From: Angiostrongylus vasorum
Taxonomy: Eukaryota; Nematoda; Chromadorea; Rhabditida; Metastrongylidae
Assembly (NCBI GenBank): GCA_018806985.1
Contig: JADANN010000286.1
Span: 558,001 to 622,000 of the forward strand
Direction of reading: 5' to 3'
Length of the DNA stretch: 64,000 nt
Made by a program: the position numbers and the translations under genes
Shown here: positions 10,940 through 24,760 of the stretch, one piece after another
Numbering within the stretch: position 1 is the stretch's first letter
Layout of the letters: the number at the start of each line of letters is the position of its first letter
Notes under the pieces: model-generated
Told to the model about the DNA's origin: nothing
The model's database searches: none
Seen by the model: the letters and a program-made list of their open reading frames with translations, nothing else

Positions 10940-12065
10940 TGTGAAACAGTGCATACGTCGTTTCTTTGTTTCGCATAAGTCGACAATATATGAGGGAAAA
11001 AAAACCGAGCTGAGATAATTTGAACAAACAAAGATGAGGGAAAAACTACAACAAAAGTGAAGAATAAGTGTAGCTAAATTCCACTACCCTTTTAGATTGT
11101 TCAGCTTACAGTAGGGTGTTATAAATTTTTATTTGGACAACGATGAAGAAGAATCGAACTATGACTACGAAGACCAACATCGCGGGGACTAACGCTTGTG
11201 GATGTCTTTCGAATCGGATCATCGTGGTTCTGAAGGCGATGACGCTGAAACCGTTGGTGGAAAGGAATTCTGTGAAAATCTTGTGTAAGCTGAACAACCT
11301 CAAATGACATTGATTATTCAGGCCGAGGTTAAATGATGCTTGATTTTTGAAAAAATAACTAACAATATGTGAAGACCCCTCACTTTATGAAGTATTAGAG
11401 TCTGGTCCCAAAGTCGGTGATTGTGTCTGTAACTTATGATGTTCCTTAGGGCTCTAAGAACTTCCTAACACCCGCTTGGCTTCATATCAACGAAATATCG
11501 TTGACGAACACCATTAGCAGCTGCACATCTTTTTACCTCTACGACCAGCATCCTCTGAAAGGGTGGGCGTGTTCGATTGAAGTCTTTCCACTTCATCGCC
11601 TTATGAGACCTTTAAACCTCCTGGTGCTATAACTCCTGAAAATGTGTAGTCATCTAACATTTTTTCTGTTGTACTAGCGTTTGCTTGAATGCCAGGGATC
11701 GATCTGCCCTGATATCACCTGTCTAATTTCCATCCTTCCTTAAACATAAAATGGAAATTAAATTTACGGCCTTTTCTTTTGATAGAAAAAGAACGTTCGA
11801 TTCTTCATACTCCTCATCCGCTGCACTCATTCTAGAAATAAAAGAAATTGTCCGAAACATGAACCGGTCAGTGTGGAAACATGATGAAAGGGAAGTAGCA
11901 TGAGAAAAAAAAGTGCATTAAATTACTTTCTTGAAAATTAGAAGCAGAAAATAAATAGGAAGGCTTGCTATAGCCGAAAATAAAAAGCGAGCAAGTGATT
12001 TTTGATGTTCCACCCAAATAGGAGTTTGCTTCTAGTAATGTCCTTTTAAGGAACAACGTTTAAAA
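10940..12065. other. No supported gene
   Basis: AT-rich sequence with only short overlapping open frames. No paired splice signals around a convincing frame and no repeat copy. Confidence 0.45.
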
Positions 12066-12072
12066 AATAAGA

Positions 12073-12348
12073 AGGATAAAGCTCTCGGCGTTGATCAATC
12101 CCAGAGGGATGCGCCATGCATTCGTCTTCATTAAGCATCGTTGGAGGTGATTGAATGCATACCTGGCCTTTACAATGACTCGCGGTGGCCTACCGATGCA
12201 TCGAGTCAGCGCTGCTATCCTCCCAGATAAGTCTGGTACCAATTTACGGAACCCTGGATGGATGGAGGGCTTGGTGGGCCATGGGCGCGGGGGATCGATT
12301 CCGCGTGTGTGTTGTAGGGCGCCTCCGACCACTGCGCCACACGTGCCC
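12073..12348 (-). repeat. SINE-A copy
   Basis: A complete inverted copy, from GAAGGATAAAGCTCTCGGCG to the ACCACTGCGCCACACGTGCC head complement. Confidence 0.92.
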
Positions 12349-14630
12349 TATCATTTGAGCCGGATTAATCCTACTTCATATGAGGTCTTTCTACGAAATA
12401 TGATCTTTTTTTTAACTACTACTTGTTCACAAAAAACTCAATAGCTAAGGCATTTATAAGTACCGCCTTTACTATCAGTGTAGATTTATTTTTGCTTTGA
12501 CATCGGTTGTAGGCTTCATATCTCCAATATTTTTTCCTATATTTAAGCTGACTCGAGGTTCGCATTAACTTTAATTCCTTTACTTCAGTGTATCATCAGA
12601 TAAAGATCTTAGCAAATTTGTGTGCTTACGGTCAGCGTGTTCCATTTGACGAAATCTGTCAATGCATTACTTTTACGCTGGTACCGTATTTTTTCTGTAG
12701 TGCATGAGCTGCTTATTTATCGATTGCTCGTGCCTTAGCAGCTATTTTGCGCTCTGGTTGGCTTATGAACAATAGTGTTTTCCATGGACCAACACATGAA
12801 TGAGCTTCAATGCTATTAGCATTCGCATTCACATAAATGCACGTGCAGCCCTGAAAACATGAAGTGTTAAAAAGTTTTTTTTCTTCTGAAATAAATTTAA
12901 AGCATTTTTCGTCTCAGCAACTTTAAAACTATCAAAATCAGCGCTATCGTCGTTGCTGTCTGTAGAGGTCACTTGGGAAACGCAAAGCTTTCAAAGCTTT
13001 CCGTGTAGATGTTCTGGAATTTGACTGGAATTTCAGGACCTTTAGCGTTTTTTTATATAATTGACATTTTTTTGTTGCGATCTGTGAATAATTTGCAGGT
13101 ATAAAACTTACTTATGAAGTCTTTTTGAGGGATGTGAAAGCGCAGTTTTCTGGGATGTGAGCTCTCAGGGATATAAAAGCGCAGTTTTCTGTCTTTAAAT
13201 GATACTTTTCATGATTTAGGCGACAATTATCTCGAACTCAAATTATAGGCCATATTTCATACGAGGGTGATATAAGCACTAAGATGATAAATATTCATTT
13301 TCAATTTAACACGACGATTATAAGAGAAACAGTGTCGTATAGTGCAGTTCTCACGTACAGACAACGTTCTGAAGGCAGTTAAGGTGTGTTCTGGAGCAGT
13401 AGTGCTTTCCTGAGGTTGAATCCAGAAGTGCGGGTGTTCGCCTGTCTGATCTGGGCTGAGTTCTTCAGGTCGAGTCATACCTATACTACACACCTATAAC
13501 TACTGTCATACCTCTAACTACTCACTCCTCACAGTTCTATCTGATTTGCGCTAAACTCTCATCCCTCACAATTCTGTGTGGTCTGGGCTGAACTGTCCCT
13601 CACAATTTCGGCAAAGATGAAGTTCAGCCATCATCTTTAGTCAATCGTAATGTGGGAGTTGCTATTCTCTGTTAGGGAAAAAACTTATAAAAAATACGTT
13701 TTCTATTGTTTATTTATTCACGGTAGAATTACCATGGAGTTAATTATTACTTCATTCATCTAATGCGCTCAAGGAGAGACAAGCCACCTCATAACAGCCG
13801 TTAAAGCGTCACTGTGAGCATTTTTGTCTCGACATTTCGCCCACTCCTTCTTTTCATTTCGGGTTTTTTTGTCCAAATTTATCCTATTTTTCGCTTGAGG
13901 GTTCTCGACAATAGCTTTATTATTACACTTGGATCGCTTTGCCTCATACTCGCCTACGTTATAAACTTTTTCAAATTTTTCTTTTCCAAGCGTTCCCCCT
14001 TATATAATGGTGCTTCCAAATGAAGTTATAATGAGTAGCGTCAAGGATCCAACGAAATATTAGGAAGGAAAGCTTGGTAAAGTCATGGTGTTCTTATGGG
14101 TTCGTAATTTTCTTGTTTTTTTTTCCACATAATCCTGTTAACAAAGACGTAGGAAACGTTGATATTAAATTAGTACGTGATGTCTTACAACAATCTTTAC
14201 TATCACTGCCATTACTTGTAACTCAGTTAATCATCGAATAACTCGAGCGGTACTAGTAATGTCTTCATTAGTTCCTCTCGAGCATCGCTACTTCTCATTG
14301 CGCTTCGCCCCTTGCGCTTCATCAACACCAAGAACACCATTCTTTTCTCGTGCCCTTTCTTCCTACTTTGACCAGAACATGGACACCGTTGCCCCATTTT
14401 CTCATAGTCATCTCCTAGCTGAGTTTTCGGATGTAAATTCTGATGCCTTCTGAGCGATGAAGACGATTCCGCTCTACGTCGTTATTCGGCACCTAGGACC
14501 CCACTACATCGATAACGCGCTAAAAGTTGAAAGCACTAATTTTCAAAACTGAGTTCCATTTATGCTCGGCTTGAAAACCAAAAATACTCTGATCTACTTA
14601 TGAGCTTACATGAGGTTTTTACAAACTTTT
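12349..14630. other. No supported gene; one short tandem duplication
   Basis: Long AT-rich stretch. At 13132-13192 the phrase GATRTRAAAGCGCAGTTTTCTG occurs twice about 42 bases apart. Pieces of GGTCTGGGCTGA-type sequence recur near 13445 and 13580. No exon is convincing. Confidence 0.4.
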
Positions 14631-14636
14631 TATTCG

Positions 14637-14850
14637 GCTAACGTTTCGGCGCTTTTGCCTTCTTCGGAAATTCGAGTCCATTGTCCACAGCCATTCGTCA
14701 CTTTGTCTTCGTAGTCGCATCGATTCGAATCTTCTAGATTGGATCAGCACTCGAATCCATAATTCGAATATATGAGATATACGAGTACGAAGCTGTGAAG
14801 AAGGCTGAAGCTCCGAAGCATTAGCCGGACGAAAATTTTGTAACAACTTC
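14637..14850. repeat. Small inverted-terminal element with CGAAACGTTAGCC-type ends
   Basis: The left edge is the complement of GAAGAAGGCAAAAGCGCCGA plus AACGTTAGCC. The right edge reads GAAGAAGGCTGAAGCTCCGA plus AGCATTAGCC. The two ends therefore face in opposite directions around about 120 bases. The same end motif occurs at 36264 and 52103. Confidence 0.6.
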
Positions 14851-14994
14851 GTGTAAAGCTTACGAATAGGACAAAGTATGATTGGGAAGCCTATTCCTTA
14901 GAAGTGACTTTAATATTAATGGAATATTATTGAAACCTTCAATGAGAAGACCTTTTAGTGCAATATTTAGTAATAATGGATACAATTATGCTTC

Positions 14995-15044
14995 CGAATG
15001 CATTGACACCAAACATCTCTAAGCGTTTGGTGTCAATGCATTCG
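14995..15044. repeat. Perfect 20-bp hairpin
   Basis: CGAATGCATTGACACCAAAC (14995-15014) is followed after ten bases by its exact reverse complement (15025-15044). No mismatch or bulge is present. Confidence 0.95.
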
Positions 15045-15049
15045 AAAAT

Positions 15050-16900
15050 CTTTGGACTATGTTTACATCCCGTCGTGTAACATATAAGAGTCATAACAGC
15101 ATCATCATCTGTGTCCAGCATGTCGTTGAGTGGATCTAGAAGTTCGCTCCTCGAAATGTTTCGTGGATAATAAGCTCTTTAGTAACGATCGTACTTATGC
15201 CATTCGCTATAGAATTGTAATAACCTTCTCTTAGAAACACTCAATGTGAGAACGAAAGCGTGAAGGACAGCATGGGTGCATGCAAATCCGACAACGAGGG
15301 ATCGACGTGGCCCCGAGGCAATTTCTCAGCCCGCGAGGGGCTCTTCCTCGACTTTTGCAACATCGAACTAGAAATATTGTTGTTTCTGGCATTGAGCGGC
15401 TCACATGAGCTCTCAACGTGTCATTTCCGACATGCCGATATCCTAATTATATTTCTATCGTCTGGAGAATGGAAAACCCAGTTACCGTAGTCCATGTCGA
15501 TAGTAGCAATGCGAATCAATTAGCTGGAAGCATCCAGAGAATTCCATCATGTCGTTAAGTGCTCAAATGTTCATGGTGATCAGCAGAATGGACCTTTCGA
15601 ATATACGAATGACCCATTCGTTTCATCTATTCTATTTTCGAAAAACGTTCCTAAGAATTGTATTCGTAGGTGTATGGGCACCATATTCAAATGCACTTTT
15701 TCGAATAGATCCATTCGAAATGCATTCGTTTTTCGAGTATAAGACACGTTTTTGAGTTCGATGTTTTGCGCATATATAGATTCGCTGTAAAGAAATACAT
15801 TGAACTTAAACGAATTCATGGTTGAAAATGCTAAAGCAATCCCAAACATTAATGAAATCCAGACGTTTCCGTCCCGATTACTCTCAGCGACGGACATACC
15901 CACTACGATTCCGTTGTGAATAGCCTTCCGCAGTACTGCGCACTGACGTGCGTGCGCAATCCTTCCTTTCCGTTTTGTTCCCTTCAAGTGCGTTCCGTCG
16001 GAGACAAGGTCTTCTTCAAACCACGTCGTGCTGAACTCGATGAAATGAAGTCACCGATGTGAGTTTTGCTCCTCTCTGCTCTTCATGCGTTCTGTGCTAT
16101 GAAGGCGGCAAGACTGCTGAATACCAGATTCATATCACTAATAGATGACAAAAATATGCCCACACTTACACAGGAATTCCAATTCTCTTTCAAATCCATA
16201 ACATTTAAACATCTTGGTGAAGAAATCTGTGATGGCCAAAGCAATAACAAGAGTTGGAGCTCTCAACTCCTTCCGTTGTCTGATGACCTTCTCGGATCCA
16301 TTACGTCACCAAGAGCCAAGCTGTTTTGATGTATGTCAATTCTTCTCATCTTCGTCATTAATCCACGACTTAATGAGATCCTTTGTTACCGTCACCGTGA
16401 TATGTCCTAAAATTGAGCACAGCTATCCTTCCACCTGTCTGGATTGAGAGATCTAGCTTTTTTCTGATGAAGAGTCACCTGATAAATTGCTTTCTTCTGT
16501 CAATTTTGACGAACACTCTTTCTTCGAATGCAAGAGACCATCTATATTCTCTTTACTTCATCGACAATTTTACATTGCATTAGTTGGAGGCTTCCGCCTA
16601 ACGCCTTTCGATCTCTCATCAGCTCTTTTTTCATTCAACTTGGTTGGAAGTACTTAATTATCGAAACATTTAAAATAATCTATGTTAGCCGTTTAATAAC
16701 ATTCTAAGTCTTTGAATGTATTGTGAACTCCCTGAGCATTTTTCTGGATTTCATCCTTCATTTTTGACAGTGCGGCTTTCATATTTCTATCAGTTCTTTG
16801 TTGTTCTGATGACGAAATTCCTATTGCAGTTTTAAATCGACTGATTTTTTCTTGTCTTTCTTTTTAACTGCCAGCGCTTTATAGCCCACTTATGATGTCA
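15050..16900. other. Upstream region of the SK channel gene, no gene recognised
   Basis: TTCGAATA- and CATTCG-rich sequence at 15580-15780 contains several short inverted matches. Open frames at 15580-15987 (-) and 16066-16329 (+) have no recognised product. The SK promoter would be expected in this interval, but no defined element can be named. Confidence 0.4.
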
Positions 16901-16902
16901 TC

Positions 16903-17522
16903 ATGAATTCGTTGGTCGCTAAATCCTACTCTTCTGGCGGGCTTTCATTCATTAATGAAGAGTCGTTGTGTGACGACAGACGACAGCTGGTCGATGAAGG
17001 TCTAGAAAGCTCTTCGAATCCAAAATGCGATACGGGCAATGTAGTCCCTGATCGGAAGAACTGTTTGATTGTACAAGGAATTGCGACAGTTCGGCATATG
17101 CGGACGGCTACCCTAATGTCGACTTCGGACTGCTCGGACATCTCAGACGTCTCAGACATTGAGTGCCGAGCCCATCGCGGTCATTCAAGTTCCGAGTTCG
17201 CTCCCAAAGGAATCCTTAGACCTCGGAGACTGATGACCGTCCCTAAACAGCTCTCATTCGACATTCCTCCATCTCCAGTACCATCAGCAAAATCCAGTTG
17301 TGTATCTCAGACCGGTTCTTACCACATGTTTGAACGTCCAGCAAGAGTGTTGCGGGTCAGAAGAGAGCCCGACCGGTTCAGATTGGCACTTCTTCAGCAA
17401 AGATCAAATTCCGAATCCATTTTTGGAATCACACCACCACAAGAGAGAAGTCGTCGCTTAAGCGTCGCACATATCCCTAGCAGAGATCAAGCTCTTTTTG
17501 AGGAAAATTCTCGGGCCACAGG
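16903..17522 (+). CDS. kcnl: SK channel exon 1 (N-terminus)
   Basis: The ATG at 16903 is the first in frame; a TAG lies upstream in frame at 16882. An acceptor-like TTAACTGCCAG ends at 16874 and could take a spliced leader (inference). The exon encodes a cytoplasmic Ser/Arg-rich region with [18 protein letters not shown] and [10 protein letters not shown]. The literal donor leaves phase 2 while exon 2 needs phase 1; the run GGG at 17521-17523 is the likely extra base. Confidence 0.88.
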
Positions 17523-20500
17523 GTTTGAGTTGGATTAGTACCGATAAAGGTGCACATCTATTTTGTTTTCTATTGAAGTGAGAAAAATAGAACTAGTTTG
17601 CTGTTTCAGGCGAAGCCGCGTCAAAGAAATCCATCTCGATTGGTTACTCCAATGACTTGGAAGCTCACAAGATAGACGATGACTCCGAAGTGCCGTTGAT
17701 GGATGGCAACCAGGAAATGATCAGGTGCGCCTCATCAACATTTGACTGCTGATTCAACTATTTTTTATATCTTAATTTGTGTAGTCCTAGTAAAAACGAA
17801 TTAAATCGATTAAATCCGACCATCTGATGTCTGATGAAATTAGACATTATACAATGAACTACGGCTGTTGCACACGTTAAAAAATAAGCGAAGGAGAAAA
17901 AATTTCCGAAATTTTCGAAACCCCTAGATAACGTTCTCCGAAATCCTAGTAGCTTCTGAAACGAATCTCTGTATAGAAAATGATATCGAATGGCTATTCT
18001 TTCCATATACATGAACGGCAGCATAATATGTGGCCACCGATCAATACCCACTTTTTTGTTTGGCGGGCAAGATTTCTCCGTCACCATATGACATGGTCTG
18101 TCGAATCTTCACACAATAATTCCCACCTTCTTCCCGTCGTAACAAGGCTAGTTTCAGCGGTTTTGACATGACGTTAATATAATAAAGGATAAAGCGTTCC
18201 GCATTCATCAATCCCATGGGAATGCTTCATTTATTCTACTCCGTTATGCATTGTGGAGCTGATTGAATGCATATATTGCCTGCACAAGGGCTTGCTGTGG
18301 TGGAACAATGTGTCAAGCCTCTCAGATAATTCTGGTACCAATTTCCCAACCCTTTAAAGATGGAAGGCTTAGTGAGCCCATGACGTTGGATAGGACCAAG
18401 GACTTCGTGTGTGCGTTTTCCAGGGGCATCATAAGCCACAGCTCTACATGCACCCCGACGTTAACATATAGTTGAAATTTTGAGATACCTAACAGATCAC
18501 ATCTACACATTGTTAAAGTAGCGATAGGGTCGATCGATAAATTGGAAGACTGGCGTGAAACACAGAGCTCTCTAAACGTTGGCCTTAGAAAATTCGCCAA
18601 CTATGCGTAACTCGTCCATATAAATAGATTTTTTCAAAAAGAGAAGAGAAAAATAAACGTAGGATTGTGATTTAACAATAAATGGAAGCTTCCAGCCAAA
18701 ATCATTGATTTTTTGATCCACAACTTCGTGATTACGGTCATTTTCAGTGGTGGACGCCTGATAAAAGAGAGATCTTGCAGGACAAAAAAACGACACATGA
18801 GCGATCGCGCTCTTTTCTTCGCCATTCTCGGAATAGGTAGGAATACGCGTAGATTTTTTAAAATCTAGCCATGAAAAATCGTTTTTTTTACTGCTAAACT
18901 GTTTTCTGTCATAACCAGTTCGCAGACCTCGATATGCATGCACATCACGGGACACATTGTATATCAAATTTAAAAAATAAGATAAAGAATAAAGTAAGGG
19001 CCGCGTGTGGCGAAGTGGTTAGAGGCGCCACCACGACATACATGTGGAGTCGATCCCCACACCCATGGACCCCCCACCAAGTATTCCATCCCTCCGGGGT
19101 CGGCAAATTGGTACCAGACTTGTCTGGGAGGATAGCAGCACTGGCTCGATACATCGGCAGGCCACCGCCAATCATTGTAAAGGCCAAATATGCATTCAAT
19201 CCCCCTCCAAAGATACTTAATGAAGTCGAATGCATAGCACATCCCTCAGCGATTGATCAACGCCGAGAGCTTTATCTTTTTTCAAAGTAATGATGCTGAG
19301 ATATTTGCAAAACTTCGGACCGTAGCTCTCTGTGGTGAGGAACGAACGCGCTATTACCCTTTCCTGGGGCTAACTCATTCACCACAACACCACGTGGGTC
19401 CTTCGTTTGGCCTGTCTCTCAGCTAGTTTTCTATCGAGCAGCGCCATCAGAAATCAGCCGTGAACAGGATTGATATCTCAAGTCCTCGAAAAAGGTAATA
19501 ACGGGTTTGTTCCCCACCTCAGACACCTGCGGTCCGGAGTCGTGCAAATATCTCAGCATCATTACGGTTGTATTTCGCATAGTACCCTGCCGTGAAAAAA
19601 TTGTATTAGGCAGCGAATAAAGGTTAACATTAAAAATAAAGTATTTTTTAAACATGTATAAACATATATAAAAACATTTCAGTGTTAATGATACTCGAAA
19701 ACGAACTGACTGCGGCCGGTGTTGTTTCCGTAGTAAGTCGATTCCTGGTCCACTGAAAAAAATTTCGATGTACTCGGCTACCCTAATCCGGTTTCATTTC
19801 CAGGGTTCTCTGTCCAGTTTGTGTCTTAAGTCACTCATTGTCGGGTCAACGATTGTTCTTGTCGTTTTCGTAGCCTATTTCCATATCATTGAAGTGCAAG
19901 TAAGAAGTTTCGTTTCGTTATTCTCCAATGTAGTTACTACCTGAATGTTATGGTCGATCTTTTTTAGTTGTTCATGAATGCGAATTCAGCTGACGATTGG
20001 CGGGTGGCTTTAACTCTTCCAAGAATGGTTCAAATAGGTTAGTATAGATATTGAAAGCAGTTACCAGTGGACAAACAGAAGAACGACATACCGGTATTAA
20101 GAATTATCTTCCTAGTTACCAAGTAACTGAAATTTCCATCTCTCTAAAGCGTTGAAGAAATACGGCTGCAGAGTTCCGAGACTACGGTAGAATAGTAGGT
20201 AAATAGTTGCTGATCGTTTCCAGATCTTTTTTATACGAACTATAGCTGAACAGAGTTATTGCGAGCATTAGGCAAGACGATGCTCTCTGTAAGTTAGCGT
20301 CAACTCGTGCTGGGGTTAGTTAGCACTGCAACTCCATGCAGGGGTTTTTAGTCCTAGAATGCTGAGATTAAGAAAATTATTGAAACGAATTGTGTAAATA
20401 ACAGTCTTTGTTTCGATTTTTAAGAGTAAAGTTTCGTTTCAAATAATTCTTGTCACTTTCAAGGCTACGCAAGTAGCCGATACTGAATTGGGTTTTTGAA

Positions 20501-23500
20501 GTACTCGGCTTTTCTGCTTGTTTTTTTCACTTTGTTTTACCTTAATCGTTAAAAAAATGGCAGCCGTGTTTCCTACTATGCAGTTTGTCGACGTATTGGA
20601 CAATGTGGTTCATATATAACTCATACGATATGAAAATTGATCAAGCAGGTTAAAAAAAACACTGCGTTAGACTTATACGTGAAAATTAGTTATTTAGACC
20701 AACAACGTTTAAGAACCTTGCACTTTTTTGGAAAGAAAGTAGAAGAAAAATTTTTTTGGAAAACGCTTGGAGAAACTTCTCTAAAGTTGGACACAAAAAA
20801 AAGCAAGAAAGAAAATTAAGGAACCAAGTTTTTTTTTCAGGAGGTGAGCTATTTTTTATGTTCACTATGCCCGCTCCCCTTTCGAGATAGGCCATTGGAG
20901 TCGTGGCAGAGTGATTTCAAGGGTGAGTGACCTTTATTCATTTAATAATTCGCTCCTAAAGTTGTAATCTATTCTCATATGTGGCACTGACAACTTGTGA
21001 GCTTGACGTAAGAAGCTGTGTCGGTGTGAACTCATTTTGGTGAGAAAACTGGCATCTAGAATACAAGTTCTTTTGTACTAAAGACGAAGCAGAAATCTTC
21101 ATCACTACTAAGAGCGCTTATGGCGCAGTGGTCGAAGGCCCCCTAGCCCACCAAGCTTTCGTTCCCTCCGGGGTCAGGAAATTTGTAACAGACATCCTTG
21201 GGAGTATAGCATCACTCGATCGATACATCGCTAGGGCCACCGCCTCCAAACAATGCTTAATAAAGTCCAATGCATGGAGCATCCCTCAAGGATTGACCAT
21301 CGCCGAGAGCTTTATCCTTTCTTTAAACTAAGTGTCAACATGTGTTTAAATTGTTGAGGTGAATGTTTGAGCTCAAATTATTGTTTTTAATACTAAGTAC
21401 TTCTTCACTTTTATACTACTTCATGGGTTTATCGTATATGTTTAGATCAATTTTTTTTCGTAAGGCTGATAGAGCAGTAGTAGTGATGCGGATCACCGCA
21501 AGCACCGTGCTGGGTTGATGCTGCTCTGCATATTCCAAGTCTCTCATCCCTTCGGAGTCGGGAAATTACCGGACTTATCCGCGAAAAAATACTCCTGCAA
21601 TCCAAGTGGGAACGATCTAGCCTGGCTATCTCAAGACTCCAGAGAGAATCGACTCAACCCACATTCAGCGACAGTCCATTTGAAAGAGAAATCTTCCAGC
21701 AGCAGCTGGAGCCACGCCTAAAAATTTGGAAGACCTTCGTGGGTGACGGAGGCGAGGAACCGAATCGAATGTGATAAGTGCTGAAATCCGCATAGTAGAT
21801 TTGATAGATGGGTCATATAAAATAAAATATAAAATAATGAATTTTTTTTTCACCGTCTTATGTTCCTTTGATTACTGTGAAGACCGTCTATAAATGATAA
21901 CAATTGGCTTAAAAACACGAAAATGAACTGAGCCCTTTGAATTTTCGTCCCAGAACAGTGTTTCTAAAGTACGTTTCAATGATACGCCGTCCGATGGATC
22001 AGCCATGTGAAAATGGCCGCGGTTGCGAAAAGGGTTCAACCTTTTGTATTGTAATGGTTTATTTATTGCATAGGATTGACAAAAACTGCTATCCTTTAAC
22101 TATGTTCGTAGATAAAAAGGATAAAGCTCTCGGCGTTGATCAATCCCTGAGGGATGCGCCATGCATTCGATTTCATTAAGTATCGCTGGAGGTGATTGAA
22201 TGCATATCTGGCCTTTACAATGACTCGCGGTGACCTGCCGATGTATTGAGGTAGTGCTGCTATCCTCCCAGACCTGTCTGGTATCAATTTGCTCACCCCG
22301 CAGGGATGGAAGACTTGGTGGGCCATGGGCGCGGAGATCAATTCCACGTGTGTCGCAGTTGTGCCTCCAACCACTGCGCCACACGCACCCTTTCGTGGAT
22401 ACATTGATTTTTTATGACACAACACCTTTTCGATCTTTTGCAGTCAATCGATGGTTTGTCGAACACAAATTTCATGCTTGGGCTGGTTCATAGGTAGGAA
22501 TTGTCGGCTACACTTGCAAAAACTCGTTTTTGACGGTGTACTGGAGTCGTTGGATATGAAAAAAACATGAGATAGTCATAGAAATGCACCTGAACTATCA
22601 TACAAAAACCTTGCGGAAGGCTAATAACATGGTTAGATAATGAGCGGGTTTTTTTCATCACACATAAGAGATGTCCTAGAACATGACAACATGTGCAGAA
22701 GGACATAGCGGATGTGCATAAGTCAGGGAGGCATGGGGAAAATATAAGGGGAGACGAACAATAGAACAATAATCTCAAGAAACAAGTGTGCCGTGACGTG
22801 CTTCTTGCACGCACTTGCGGACCGTGCATCTTCATTTCAATGTGCATCTCATTTGCACTCCAGTGACACGCGGTCGTAAAATGGTTAAGTTGGAAATCTG
22901 TGCTGAAGTTGACACAGCTGGTCTATCTAGAGGATTTAGCGCTAAGCACTTAGAATATTAGGGGAAGTTATACACAAAGGCAAACCACAATGCGAAAAAA
23001 TGACCATTGATTGTGCTTTTAACCACTTTTGTGGTTTCTGCTTTTCTATTTCACCTAATTCTGATCAACTGGCGACGTTGTCTTGCATCCGTTATCGCGA
23101 GGGCGCTTGGATTTTTTCTTCCATTTGATTGCAGTGAGCTAATTTTGTCTTCTCATGAAGGCCGTCAAATGTTTATCCAGTTGACTCTCCCGAGAATGCC
23201 GAGATCGTCGTGCTAAAACGTTCGAAGTCATCTTCATTACCAGTCATTGGCTTTTTGTGAATCGGAAACAGCTTTCCCAAGAGAAGTGCGGTACGACTTT
23301 GCCGACAGTGAAGGGATGTGGATGTTTGGTTGGTTGGTCCACCCCCATTGTCGAACAAGTGACTGTGTTCCCATCGCACAGCACTTCAAACACTGCACTA
23401 CACGCATCCATATTTTTGTACTATGTGGTAATAAAGAGTAACCAGCAATCAGAGAGATCATTCTCCAGAGGTTCTTGCCACATTATCTTGCACATTCTCC

Positions 23501-24702
23501 AGAGGTTCTTGCCACATTATCTTGCATACTTGAATCACCCATATTTACTGATAGTTAGATCTCCGCATAATTTTTGCCCGTTACCCGTGCCCACTTACGC
23601 GAGTATCAGCATTGAAGAGTACTATTCTAATGCTGTAGATGTAGATCATTCGTTCATCCAACGTCGAGTATTCCTGATTTAACCCAAGACTCCGTGAATA
23701 GACCCGCTTATTTGTTTTCATTCAGACGCTTCATTCCTTGAATGTGTTTGTTTCGATCGCCATGTTTTTTTCGTCTATACTGGCTCTGCCGAGTTATGCT
23801 GCTTCATTCAAGGTTTGCAAATTTGATAATATATTTATTACCTTCGAAATGAAACAAAAGCTCTTGTAACGAGCTTCATATGGCTACATTTTCAGATTGT
23901 TTACCGATGCAAGCAGCAGAAGTATAGCGGGTCTGAATCGGGTTAATTTTAACGCTCGATTCATCCTGAAGACGCTCATGACGCTGTGTCCTGGTGTGTT
24001 TGTTGAAGATCTATGAGCTATTTGAACTATCCATTATTTTTCATTTCTCATTCCATGCGGGAATCCGAAACTTTCTAGGGAAAATGTTGATGATTTTCAC
24101 GGCATTTCTCTGGGTGATGGCCGGCTGGATTCTTCGTCTTTGTGAAAGGTGTGGAGAAAGAACTATTTAACATGAAATCCATGTTTAAGTCATAAACTCA
24201 TCTATAAATATAGTAGTTATAAAATCAAATCGACATATTTCATCAGATTCTTCGGCTTCAGATCTAATCTACACTCGGTGCGCATTGATCTCAATGCACT
24301 TCCTTTTCTGTGGTTTACTTTGTCGTTCAGAGTTTTTTCTGAAATTTCTGTGTTCACTCGATAGCTTCTGCATCAAAAAATGTTGTACCGGGGGTGATTC
24401 GAGAAAAGCTGTTTTCTATACTTGACAAAACTATTTCCGGACAAGTTTTTTTTCGTACTGTTGGGAAGACTGTTGCTGGAGAGTAGAGTACAAAGATATC
24501 CTAGCTTTCCGAAGTGCTCCATAAATGATGAGGGCAAAATGTCTGTGCTACACAAATACAGATACATTGGTCTTGCGACGAACGATTGGCTTTTTGTACC
24601 GATAAAGTAACACAGCAAAATGTCGTTTATAAGAAAGACACTTGACAGTTTTCCTTTCACGGGACACAGACACAAACACAGACACACAGACACACACACA
24701 CA

Positions 24703-24760
<58 letters not shown>

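Noticed and set aside
10645..10944. Open frames of 80-110 codons over SINE-A copies (also 22096-22425, 26350-26679, 12060-12332, 34010-34324)
   Set aside because: The same frames recur at every well-kept SINE-A copy, in several phases and on both strands. They follow the repeat, not selection for a protein.
22433..22493. Exon-like stretch after TTTTGCAG with donor ATAG/GTAGGA in SK intron 7
   Set aside because: In the required phase it ends in a stop at the donor and shows no channel similarity.
23007..23216. Hydrophobic frame as the missing S3 exon of the SK channel
   Set aside because: It overlaps the border of a SINE-E copy and does not match the family. The exon at 20841-20922 fits S3 once one T is removed.
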